Source: Comamonadaceae bacterium
GTDB lineage: Bacteria; Pseudomonadota; Gammaproteobacteria; Burkholderiales; Burkholderiaceae_C
Reading direction: 5' to 3'
Length of the DNA: 6,788 nucleotides
NCBI GenBank assembly: GCA_013298415.1
Contig: JAAFHN010000140.1
Span: 1-6,788, forward strand
The notes under the pieces are model-generated. The model did no database searches and was not told the DNA's origin. It saw nothing but the letters and a program-made list of their open reading frames with translations. Below are positions 1 through 5,373 of this stretch, one piece after another (position 1 is the first letter of the stretch; the number at the start of each line of letters is the position of its first letter). The position numbers and the translations under genes were made by a program.

Positions 1-118
1 TGCAGTGGTCAAACGCGGCTTGGGCATCGTGCTTGGCGCAGCAGTCAGCGCCATTTTTGCGCTCGTTCAGGCAGAAGAAGATGTGGCGCTGGTAGTAACT
101 TGCGGGTTCGCTCATCAT
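1..118 (-). CDS. (2Fe-2S) ferredoxin domain protein, N-terminal part
   Basis: The first 39 codons of a leftward gene are present; the rest lies beyond the left edge. The visible protein begins MSEPASYYQRHIFFCLNERK and continues with a Cys-Cys pair near residue 25 and another Cys near residue 38. A short polar start followed by RHIFFC, then cysteines about ten residues on, is typical of the thioredoxin-fold (2Fe-2S) ferredoxins common in Burkholderiales, where four cysteines hold the cluster; only the N-terminal ones are visible. Two consecutive ATG codons (118-116 and 115-113) could be the start, differing by one Met. The gene starts 6 nt after the vanZ-like stop, so it is probably the third gene of that operon. 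Electron transfer is the family role, but the partner cannot be seen here. Family assignment is fairly confident despite the truncation. Confidence 0.72.
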   Translation of the reverse strand, partial: MMSEPASYYQRHIFFCLNERKNGADCCAKHDAQAAFDHC

Positions 119-124
119 CCGATT

Positions 125-1294
125 CTAAAAACTTGAGCGACCCATGCTGCTTTCGCCGCCAAAAGCGTTTGCAGCAGGCTTATCACGGGCAAAGGCGCGC
201 CTGAGCAACACGGCAAGTGCGAGGTAGGGCCAGAGCCAGCCGATCCACTGCGCCACGCCGTGAAAGTAGATGAAGCGGCCTTGCTCCCAGGTTTGCAGGG
301 TTTGCCAAAAGTAGGCGCTGGAAGACGCCTGATTGAGCACGGCCAGCATCCACACCAATCCCAAAGCTGCCACCAGAGCGATGGCGCGGCGGCGCAGCCA
401 GAGGCAAGCAAGTGCCGCGAACACGCCCAGCACCACAGACGCCTGCGCGCTCAAGCTCCACCACGACCAGGTGTGTTTTGGCCCGAAGCTGAGCGCCGAC
501 GACACGCTGATCGCGAACCAGCCCATAAAAAGCAGGCCCAGCAAAGCCATGCCGCGCTGTGGCTTGGTGCGCACCGCCAAAAAACCCAAGGCGGCCGGTA
601 CCGCCACTCCCCATGCGCCGCAGAGCACTGTTGCAAGCGGTGAAAGCGTGCTCAAGTGCGCGGTGTCGGCCGCGGCGATCAGTGCGCCGAGCGGTAGGCC
701 CAGTTGCTGCAAGCCCAGCATCAAGCGCTCGGCCACTTGGCCGAGCCCAAAGGGCACCGCAGTTGGCGTGATGAGTGCAAAAGGCCATGCCACGAGCAGT
801 GCCGCTTCGGGCTGGGCATGCGGCGCGAGCCAGCGGCTGCGCCAGGCATGCCAGTGGCCGAGCAAACCCAGCCGATCCAGGGTGGCTGCGAGTGCAGCAC
901 CGATTGCGCCGCCTAAGCTGTTGGTGATCCAGTCGCGGATGTTGGAATCGCGCCGCGGCATCATCAGCTGGCAAGTTTCCATGAACCACGACCAAGCGCT
1001 CGCCGCTGCAATCGCGATGGCAACGCAGGCCAGCACTCGGCCGAAGCTTGGGCGCTCTTGCGAGCGAATCAGGGCGAGCGCGAGCAAGAAGCCCAGGGGC
1101 ATGTAGCCCAGCACGTTCATGAAGTTGTCGGGCTCGCTCCAAAAAATACGGGGCAGGCGCTGGTTGATCACCCAGCTCACATCGAATCCAGCGGGATTCC
1201 AGTCGCGAAAGGGGTAGAGGCTTGCGTAAATGAGCAGCGCCAAATACGCAGGCAGCAGATACCACGCGATGCTGATGCGGCGGCTGCTGACCAT
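125..1294 (-). CDS. VanZ family integral membrane protein with long C-terminal extension
   Basis: The protein is 389 residues and strongly hydrophobic. Its N-terminal part carries VanZ-like hallmarks: DNFMNVLGYMPLGFLL at about 56-71, and E106..Q109....R114/R115..N118..D121...N125..G128G129 inside ETCQLMMPRRDSNIRDWITN. Classical VanZ (teicoplanin-resistance accessory protein) is about 160 residues, so residues 165-389 are an additional membrane region with several predicted helices, including a Trp-rich patch HTWSWWSLSAQ. The start ATG lies 3 nt downstream of the hemJ-like stop and the stop is 6 nt before the ferredoxin gene, which points to one transcript and translational coupling. The biochemical role of VanZ-like proteins in proteobacteria is unknown, and the name does not imply glycopeptide resistance. 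No strong Shine-Dalgarno was seen, which fits coupling. Family call is confident; function is not assigned. Confidence 0.85.
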   Translation of the reverse strand: MVSSRRISIAWYLLPAYLALLIYASLYPFRDWNPAGFDVSWVINQRLPRIFWSEPDNFMNVLGYMPLGFLLALALIRSQERPSFGRVLACVAIAIAAASAWSWFMETCQLMMPRRDSNIRDWITNSLGGAIGAALAATLDRLGLLGHWHAWRSRWLAPHAQPEAALLVAWPFALITPTAVPFGLGQVAERLMLGLQQLGLPLGALIAAADTAHLSTLSPLATVLCGAWGVAVPAALGFLAVRTKPQRGMALLGLLFMGWFAISVSSALSFGPKHTWSWWSLSAQASVVLGVFAALACLWLRRRAIALVAALGLVWMLAVLNQASSSAYFWQTLQTWEQGRFIYFHGVAQWIGWLWPYLALAVLLRRAFARDKPAANAFGGESSMGRSSF

Positions 1295-1297
1295 GCG

Positions 1298-1714
1298 TCA
1301 AAAAGGCTTCACGACCACGAGCACGATGATGCCGAACACAAGGAACACCGAAGCTTCGTTGAACACGCGAAACCAGCGGTGGCTGCGTGTGTTGCGCCCC
1401 TGCTCAAATTTGCGCAGCAAGCGACTGCAGCCGTGGTGATAGCCGACCAGCAAGAGCACCAAAAAGAGCTTGGCATGCATCCAGGCACCCGAAAAGCCGT
1501 AGCCCAGCCAGAGCCATGCGCCCAAAGCAATCGCAGGCACAGCGAGCAGCGTGGAAAAGCGCAGCAATTTGCGACCCATGAGCAGCAAGCGGTCTCGCTC
1601 GGCCACGCTGTCAGCGGGCACCATGGCCAGATTCACCAAGATGCGCGGCAAGTAAAACAAGCCCGCCACCCAGCTCATCACAAACAAGACATGAAAGGCT
1701 TTGATCCACAGCAT
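1298..1714 (-). CDS. hemJ: HemJ/CopD-family protein, likely protoporphyrinogen IX oxidase
   Basis: The 138-residue membrane protein begins MLWIKAFHVLFVMSWVAGLF and ends FNE...VLVVVKPF. These features match the HemJ (UPF0093) family: KAFH near the N-terminus, W-x-AGLFYLPR, a middle MHAKL, a following YHH, RWFRVFNE, and a terminal VVVKPF. HemJ oxidises protoporphyrinogen IX to protoporphyrin IX at the inner membrane; burkholderial members are often labelled only CopD family. About four transmembrane helices are visible. I chose ATG 1714 because family members begin at MLW-x-KAFH. Upstream in-frame ATGs (up to 1831) would add polar residues and run through an intrinsic terminator hairpin. No convincing Shine-Dalgarno precedes it. 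It heads the operon with the VanZ-like and ferredoxin genes and diverges from hemB, which supports a heme role. The usual His after LPR-x-x-V is replaced here (LPRILVNLAM). Confidence 0.78.
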   Translation of the reverse strand: MLWIKAFHVLFVMSWVAGLFYLPRILVNLAMVPADSVAERDRLLLMGRKLLRFSTLLAVPAIALGAWLWLGYGFSGAWMHAKLFLVLLLVGYHHGCSRLLRKFEQGRNTRSHRWFRVFNEASVFLVFGIIVLVVVKPF

Positions 1715-1775
1715 GCAGCCAAGTGTATGGAATCTGGGCTGGTGGCTGCGCGCGAATCGCATGAGCGGCACGGGC

Positions 1776-1809
1776 AAAAAAAGAGCCCATGACCTTGCGA
1801 TCATGGGCT
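1776..1809 (-). terminator. Intrinsic terminator, leftward, upstream of hemJ-like gene
   Basis: Perfect 9-bp arms AGCCCATGA (1784-1792) and TCATGGGCT (1801-1809) enclose an 8-nt loop. Read on the minus strand the stem is followed by C and then seven T (1782-1776). This is a textbook Rho-independent terminator for leftward transcription. It ends 61 nt before the hemJ-like start codon with no leftward gene visible upstream, so it must end either a small RNA or a premature hemJ leader transcript. Confidence 0.72.
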
Positions 1810-1823
1810 TGGGAAGCCTTTTT
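1806..1823 (+). terminator. Weak rightward terminator-like hairpin overlapping the leftward terminator
   Basis: GGCTT (1806-1810), loop GGG, AAGCC (1814-1818) is followed by TTTTT (1819-1823). The 5-bp stem plus T-tract reads as a short intrinsic terminator on the plus strand. Its left arm shares bases with the right arm of the 9-bp terminator stem, so the two cannot form together. No rightward gene ends here; it might stop antisense transcription, or on the minus transcript act as an alternative fold. Confidence 0.33.
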
Positions 1824-1888
1824 GCTGTCACACATTAAGGCGCCCGCTCAGGGAGGAAAAGCGGGGAGCGTCGATTCGCTCAGGGGCA

Positions 1889-1916
1889 ATATTAGCGAAA
1901 AATGGGGAGAGCGCAA
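1889..1916 (-). promoter_or_regulatory. Candidate sigma-70 promoter, leftward
   Basis: On the minus strand TTGCGC (1916-1911) and TAATAT (1894-1889) are separated by 16 nt, close to the sigma-70 consensus. Transcription would start near 1882, about 168 nt before the hemJ-like start. The TAATAT box lies in an AT-richer segment. Predicted from sequence alone. Confidence 0.4.
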
Positions 1917-1935
1917 GCTGTCGCAACGCAAAAGA

Positions 1936-1952
1936 GTCACAAAATTTGTAAC
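1936..1952. promoter_or_regulatory. Imperfect palindrome in the hemJ/hemB divergent region, candidate operator
   Basis: GTCACAAA-A-TTTGTAAC is a 17-bp palindrome with 7 of 8 arm positions matching. Its centre (1944) lies about 62 bp upstream of the predicted leftward start, and it is also upstream of hemB, so one factor could affect both directions. The same half-site words recur at 5260-5280. I do not recognise the regulator. Confidence 0.35.
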
Positions 1953-2084
1953 GTTTTCCCTCAATTTGTCTTGCTTGCGACAAAAAACTGCTGAAATTTT
2001 GAGCAAACTAGGCCCAAAGTCCACTGCTTGTCGAACTTGAAGGATCTTTTCGTCGTGCAAAGGGTCAACAGAGCGTCACGCATG

Positions 2085-2115
<31 letters not shown>

Positions 2116-2131
2116 CATGCGCCAGACGGAC

Positions 2132-2149
2132 GGCGGTGAGGGCGGTGAG
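2132..2149 (+). repeat. Nonamer tandem duplication GGCGGTGAG x2
   Basis: Two perfect adjacent copies of GGCGGTGAG lie 46 bp before the hemB start, immediately after the hexamer array. With the hexamers they make the hemB leader unusually rich in short duplications. Confidence 0.8.
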
Positions 2150-2167
2150 CGCGCCCTGTTTGATCCC

Positions 2168-2194
2168 GAGGAGATCGCAAGCGCACAATTGCGA
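2168..2194 (+). promoter_or_regulatory. Distant Shine-Dalgarno and hairpin before hemB ATG
   Basis: GAGGAG (2168-2173) is a good Shine-Dalgarno but lies 22 nt before the hemB ATG, too far for normal use. Between them TCGCAA (2175-2180) and TTGCGA (2189-2194) can form a 6-bp hairpin that would bring the two closer. Alternatively only the weak GCGAG beside the ATG is used. This is inference from spacing. Confidence 0.25.
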
Positions 2195-2195
2195 G

Positions 2196-3200
2196 ATGTC
2201 GATCTACGCTTCTTACCCAGCCGCTCGCCCGCGCCGCTTGCGCGCCCAAGCTTTCAGCCGCGATTTGGTGCGCGAGCACTCGCTGAGCCCTCAAGATTTG
2301 ATCTATCCGGTGTTTGTGTTGGATGGCACCAATCGCCGCGAGGCTGTGGCCAGCATGCCGGGCGTGGAGCGCTTGAGCTTGGATTTGCTCTTGCCCGTGG
2401 CGCGCGAATGCGTGGCGCTCGGCATTCCTGCGATGGCGCTCTTTCCGGTGATCGATGCATCGCTCAAAGATGCAAACGGCTCCGAAGCGCTGAACAAAAA
2501 TGGCCTCGTGCCCCGCGTGGTGGCCGCGCTCAAGGCCGAGGTGCCTGGCTTGGGCCTCATGACCGATGTGGCACTCGACCCCTACACCAGCCACGGCCAA
2601 GACGGTTTGCTGGACGACGCTGGCTACATCTTGAACGACCCCACGGTTGAAGTGCTGCGCGAGCAAGCACTCGTGCAGGCCGCAGCGGGCGTGGACATCG
2701 TGGCACCTTCCGACATGATGGATGGCCGCATCGGCGCAATCCGCCAAGCGCTCGAAGCCGCAGGCCATGTGAACACGCGCATCATGGCCTACAGCGCCAA
2801 ATACGCGAGCGCCTTCTACGGCCCTTTTCGCGATGCGGTGGGCAGCAAAGCCAATCTGGGCAAGGCTGACAAGCGCGTCTACCAAATGGACCCTGGCAAC
2901 ACCGACGAGGCCCTGCGCGAGGTGGCGCTTGACATTGCCGAGGGCGCAGACATGGTGATGGTCAAGCCCGGCATGCCGTACCTGGACATCGTTCGCCGCG
3001 TGAAAGACGAATTCCGCATGCCGACCTTTGCTTACCAAGTGAGCGGCGAATACGCGATGCTCAAAGCCGCAGCCGCCAACGGCTGGCTCGATCACGACGC
3101 CTGCATGATGGAAGCGCTGCTCGGCTTCAAGCGCGCGGGCTGCGACGGCATCCTGAGCTACTTCGCCCGCGACGCCGCACGTTTGCTTCAAAAAGCGTAG
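2196..3200 (+). CDS. hemB: Delta-aminolevulinic acid dehydratase (porphobilinogen synthase)
   Basis: HemB condenses two 5-aminolevulinate molecules into porphobilinogen in the cytosol, an early common step of heme and other tetrapyrrole synthesis. The 334-residue product has the usual length. The two active-site lysines are clear: K202 in MAYSAKYASAFYGPF and K257 in MVKPGMPYLDIV. The metal segment at 124-148 reads DVALDPYTSHGQDGLLDD, with Asp where zinc-type enzymes have a cysteine triad. This is the pattern of magnesium-dependent HemB such as that of Pseudomonas aeruginosa. I chose ATG 2196 because MSIYASYPAARPRRLR fits the family N-terminus. The frame stays open upstream (ATG 2082, TTG 2028), but that part is a repeat-derived Ala-Asp stretch with no Shine-Dalgarno. 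corA follows 31 nt later and is probably cotranscribed; the hemJ-like gene diverges upstream. Confidence 0.97.
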   Translation: MSIYASYPAARPRRLRAQAFSRDLVREHSLSPQDLIYPVFVLDGTNRREAVASMPGVERLSLDLLLPVARECVALGIPAMALFPVIDASLKDANGSEALNKNGLVPRVVAALKAEVPGLGLMTDVALDPYTSHGQDGLLDDAGYILNDPTVEVLREQALVQAAAGVDIVAPSDMMDGRIGAIRQALEAAGHVNTRIMAYSAKYASAFYGPFRDAVGSKANLGKADKRVYQMDPGNTDEALREVALDIAEGADMVMVKPGMPYLDIVRRVKDEFRMPTFAYQVSGEYAMLKAAAANGWLDHDACMMEALLGFKRAGCDGILSYFARDAARLLQKA

Positions 3201-3231
3201 CAACAAGCATTGTAAATACTAGGACAGAGCA

Positions 3232-4380
3232 GTGAAAATCATCGAATTTCGGGGTGACACACTGCGCTTTTTGGATCGCGTGCCCGAAGCGCCTGATCCG
3301 CAGACCCTGGTGTGGATTTACTTGGATTGCCAAGACTTTCGCGTGCACCGCGCCGAGCTGCAAACCGCTTGCGCTCGCCTTGGCGGCTCGCCGCTGATGG
3401 ACTTGCATTGCGACGATTTGGCCAATGCGGCGCACCCTTCGCAATTCGATTCCACCTCGGTGTACGACATCCTCGTGTTTCGCCGCCTGGCCACGCCGCA
3501 AGAAGCGCTCAAAGAGCGCGAGGCCGAGCAAGTGGAGATGCAGCACGAGGCCAGCGCGCCCAACCACAGCAAGCGGCGCAAGCGCAGCGCGCCATTGATC
3601 GACAAAATCCGTTCGCGTGCTGTGGGTTTTGCGGTGTTTGATCGGCTCTTGGTGAGCGTGCACCCACCTGGCTGCTACGCGGCCAAAAGCTTTGTGGACA
3701 AGTTTTTGGCCGATGCCAAATTCAGTGTGGACACGCCAAGCAGCCGCAACCGCCTGCCCACCGGTGCCAGCGATTTGGCGCTGCGGATGGTCAACGTGAT
3801 GGTGGACAGCTACTTGGAGCTGCGCAAAGAGCTCACCGCGCAACTGGAGCAATGGCAAGAAGCGCTTTTGAAGCCCAACAACAGCTTCAACAACTGGGGC
3901 GCGCTGATGGGTGCGAGGGCGCGGCTGCACACGATTGAAGACCTGTGCGAAGAGCAGCGCGATGCCATGCAAGAGTGGCTCGACATGCTGCGCGAACAAC
4001 CCATTGACGTGGCCGAAACGCCCGCCGCCCGATCCTTGCGCGAGCAGCTCACTGTGCGCGCCAAAGACGTGCTGGAGCACATCGAGCGCGTGGTGCACCA
4101 CGTGCGGCGGCTGGAGAGCAATGCCGAGACGGTGGTGCAAATCCATTTCAGCGCCCAAGGCAACCGCACCAACGACATCATGCGCACGCTGACTGCGCTC
4201 ACCGCCATCTTCTTGCCGCTTAACCTGGTGGCGGGTATCTTCGGCATGAATTTTGAGCACGCGCCCTTCATCCATGCGCCTAACGGTTTTTGGTGGTCGA
4301 TTGCCGGGATGACGGCGATTGCTCTTGCGATGGCGCTCGTTTTTTGGCGCAAACGCTATTTGGCGAGGACGGGGCGCTAG
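3232..4380 (+). CDS. corA: CorA-family magnesium/divalent cation transporter
   Basis: The 382-residue protein has CorA architecture: a long cytosolic N-terminal part with a charged helical region (about 185-310) and two C-terminal membrane helices (about 319-337 and 353-372). The signature GMN is at 338-340 (GIFGMNF), placed after TM1 as in pentameric CorA channels for Mg2+, Co2+ or Ni2+. The periplasmic loop reads EHAPFIHAPNGFWW, lacking the frequent MPE/MPEL after GMN, so substrate preference is uncertain. A basic linker with SKRRKRSAP occurs near 113-121. Translation starts at GTG 3232, preceded by AGGA (3221-3224) at 7 nt spacing. The 31-nt gap from hemB suggests cotranscription, and HemB appears to be the Mg-dependent type, a suggestive but unproven link. 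An intrinsic terminator lies 80 nt downstream. Confidence 0.88.
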   Translation: MKIIEFRGDTLRFLDRVPEAPDPQTLVWIYLDCQDFRVHRAELQTACARLGGSPLMDLHCDDLANAAHPSQFDSTSVYDILVFRRLATPQEALKEREAEQVEMQHEASAPNHSKRRKRSAPLIDKIRSRAVGFAVFDRLLVSVHPPGCYAAKSFVDKFLADAKFSVDTPSSRNRLPTGASDLALRMVNVMVDSYLELRKELTAQLEQWQEALLKPNNSFNNWGALMGARARLHTIEDLCEEQRDAMQEWLDMLREQPIDVAETPAARSLREQLTVRAKDVLEHIERVVHHVRRLESNAETVVQIHFSAQGNRTNDIMRTLTALTAIFLPLNLVAGIFGMNFEHAPFIHAPNGFWWSIAGMTAIALAMALVFWRKRYLARTGR

Positions 4381-4396
4381 GCAGCCAACAGCCTGA

Positions 4397-4517
4397 AAAC
4401 AGCCGAACGCAAAGTTCGCAAAATGACGCAAAAAACGCAGAGTCAATCCAAGTTTTGAGGGGTGGCGAACCACCTTTTGGCTGTTTACTCTGCGTACATT
4501 TCGCGCACTCTGCGTTC
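4397..4517. repeat. Large imperfect palindromic intergenic element (element A)
   Basis: The left arm (4405-4443) and right arm (4487-4517) are inverted copies: the right arm matches the left with three mismatches, a 1-nt gap and an 8-nt extra segment in the left arm. Inside the arms are degenerate, roughly 10-bp periodic units around CGCAAA/CGCAGAG, including ACTCTGCGT twice, 21 bp apart. AAACAGCC (4397-4404) and GGCTGTTT (4479-4486) form a second inverted pair that competes with the main stem. The centre carries a terminator hairpin. It looks like a dispersed repetitive extragenic palindrome, but copy number cannot be judged from one window. Confidence 0.72.
4461..4478 (+). terminator. Intrinsic terminator downstream of hemB-corA
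   Basis: GGTGG (4461-4465), tetraloop CGAA and CCACC (4470-4474) are followed by TTTT. G-T and A-T pairs can extend the stem outward into the T-tract. It lies in the centre of palindromic element A, 80 nt after the corA stop, and probably ends the hemB-corA transcript. Confidence 0.6.
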
Positions 4518-4552
4518 AAAACTGCCCCTGAGCCCCCTGAATCTTCCGATTT

Positions 4553-4582
4553 TTGGTTAAATCACTTCCCTGTCCATATATT
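4553..4582 (+). promoter_or_regulatory. Candidate sigma-70 promoter for marC-family gene
   Basis: TTGGTT (4553-4558) and TATATT (4577-4582) are 18 nt apart. Transcription would begin near 4589, leaving a very short leader before ATG 4599. No Shine-Dalgarno is visible in that leader, so translation may be essentially leader-poor. The promoter sits just outside element A and after the terminator, consistent with an independent transcription unit. Confidence 0.4.
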
Positions 4583-4598
4583 TACAACATTCTTTGCT

Positions 4599-5228
4599 AT
4601 GGATTTTAAACCGCTCATCACCTTGCTTGCGATTGTGAATCCGCTGGCAGTGGTGCCGTTTTTCATCCATTACACCCAAGGCTTCAGCCGCGAGCAGCGC
4701 AGGCGCACGATTTGGATCGCGGCGTTTTCAAGCTTCTCGGTGATTGCGGCCAGTGCGCTGCTGGGCTTGCAGATTTTGGAGTTTTTCGGCATTTCGCTGG
4801 CGAGCTTCCAGGTGGGTGGCGGCTTGCTGCTGCTCACCGCATCGCTTTCCATGCTGAATGCGCAGCCGGCAGAAGCCAAAAGCACCGCAGCCGAGGTGGC
4901 CGATGCCGCTGCCCGCGCAAGCATTGCGGTGGTGCCGCTCACAATCCCGCTGCTCACTGGGCCTGCCACGATGAGCACGGTGGTGATCCATGCGCAGAAG
5001 GCAACGGGCTTTCTAGGGCAGGCGACCTTGGTGGGCTATGGCCTCGTCATTGCGGCAACGGTCGTGATTTGTTTTTCGCTTGCAGGCCCGATTGCCAGGC
5101 TGCTCGGCAAAACCGGCATCAATGTGATGACGCGCCTGATGGGTTTGATCCTGGCAGCGCTGTCGGTGGAAGTGATGGCCGATGGCCTGCAGAAACTGTT
5201 TCCGATCTTGGCGCGTACAGCAACCTGA
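4599..5228 (+). CDS. MarC family (UPF0056) integral membrane protein
   Basis: The 209-residue product has the size and layout of MarC/YchE-type proteins with about six membrane helices. The first half begins MDFKPLITLLAIVNPLAVVP, with the family NP-x-x-VPFF region near residues 14-22. The second half repeats the theme in VPLTIPLLTGPATMSTVVI at about 112-130, matching the P-L-x-I-P-x-x-x-GP signature. A hydrophilic, Ala-rich loop (about 88-106) separates the halves. The frame is open further upstream into corA, but ATG 4599 gives the family N-terminus. It follows a terminator and has its own candidate promoter. The physiological role of MarC proteins is not established; early reports tied E. 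coli MarC to multiple antibiotic resistance, later work did not support this. No partner is indicated by the neighbours. Confidence 0.87.
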   Translation: MDFKPLITLLAIVNPLAVVPFFIHYTQGFSREQRRRTIWIAAFSSFSVIAASALLGLQILEFFGISLASFQVGGGLLLLTASLSMLNAQPAEAKSTAAEVADAAARASIAVVPLTIPLLTGPATMSTVVIHAQKATGFLGQATLVGYGLVIAATVVICFSLAGPIARLLGKTGINVMTRLMGLILAALSVEVMADGLQKLFPILARTAT

Positions 5229-5259
5229 TGCAGGCTAGGCGGCTAACCGCTGAGTAACC

Positions 5260-5280
5260 TTTGTAACCCGTTGGTCACAA
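5260..5280. promoter_or_regulatory. Imperfect palindrome upstream of diiron desaturase-like gene, candidate operator
   Basis: TTGTAACC (5261-5268), spacer CGTT and GGTCACAA (5273-5280) form an inverted repeat with 7 of 8 arm positions matching; a T at 5260 completes TTTGTAAC. A TAAAAT box (5289-5294) lies 8 bp downstream without a good -35 hexamer, so the palindrome overlaps the place where -35 contacts would be. That suits a repressor or activator site. The words TTTGTAAC and GTCACAA also make up the palindrome at 1936-1952. Regulator unknown. Confidence 0.4.
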
Positions 5281-5311
5281 GCGCTGCCTAAAATTCGGGT
5301 TTGCCGCTTCC

Positions 5312-5356
5312 CCGCGAGACTTCTCCGCGAGAACTTCCCCCGCGATAAATCTCGCG
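5312..5356 (+). repeat. Short imperfect direct repeats and hairpin in leader of diiron gene
   Basis: CCGCGA occurs at 5312-5317, 5325-5330 and 5340-5345, in units of 13 and 15 bp that also share ACTTC. The third copy pairs with TCGCG (5352-5356) across a 6-nt loop. The array lies between the predicted transcription start and the Shine-Dalgarno GAGGG (5365-5369), so it would be part of the mRNA leader. Role unknown. Confidence 0.55.
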
Positions 5357-5373
5357 CTCACCCTGAGGGCACC

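Larger units (their letters stand above)
1776..1882 (-). ncRNA. Candidate small RNA or attenuated 5' leader of hemJ-like gene
   Basis: A predicted leftward promoter (-10 at 1894-1889) would start transcription near 1882, and a strong terminator ends at 1776, giving an RNA of about 107 nt with no credible ORF. Its 5' half carries CCUCCC (complement of 1851-1856), an anti-Shine-Dalgarno-like stretch, and a CCCGC/GCGGG pair; its 3' end is the terminator hairpin. It could be a trans-acting sRNA, or the terminated form of the hemJ operon leader. I recognise no Rfam family. Inferred from promoter and terminator spacing only. Confidence 0.33.

Noticed and set aside
125..1294. Glycopeptide resistance determinant (VanZ)
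   Set aside because: VanZ-like domains are widespread in proteobacteria without any van operon; no vanHAX-type genes are nearby.
183..1301. 372-codon leftward frame overlapping the VanZ-like gene
   Set aside because: It shares the strand with the VanZ-like gene in another frame, is Arg/Ala/His-rich and non-membrane, and lacks motifs; the VanZ hallmarks decide the true frame.
1715..1831. Longer hemJ N-terminus from ATG 1831
   Set aside because: The extension is polar, runs through the terminator hairpin and its T-tract, and does not fit the family start at MLW-x-KAFH.
3127..4473. 448-codon open frame antisense to corA and the hemB end
   Set aside because: corA on the other strand has GMN, membrane helices and a ribosome binding site; the antisense frame crosses the hemB end and the intergenic palindrome and has no family features.
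4405..4517. CRISPR-like array in the short CGCAAA repeats
   Set aside because: Units are about 10 bp, degenerate and arranged as an inverted pair, with no spacers of regular length and no cas genes.
4290..4598. Extended N-terminus of the MarC-family protein overlapping corA
   Set aside because: It reads through the corA end, the terminator and the palindrome; the family N-terminus begins at 4599.
5239..5250. Possible terminator after the MarC-family gene
   Set aside because: GCGG-CTAA-CCGC is only 4 bp and is not followed by a T-tract on either strand.
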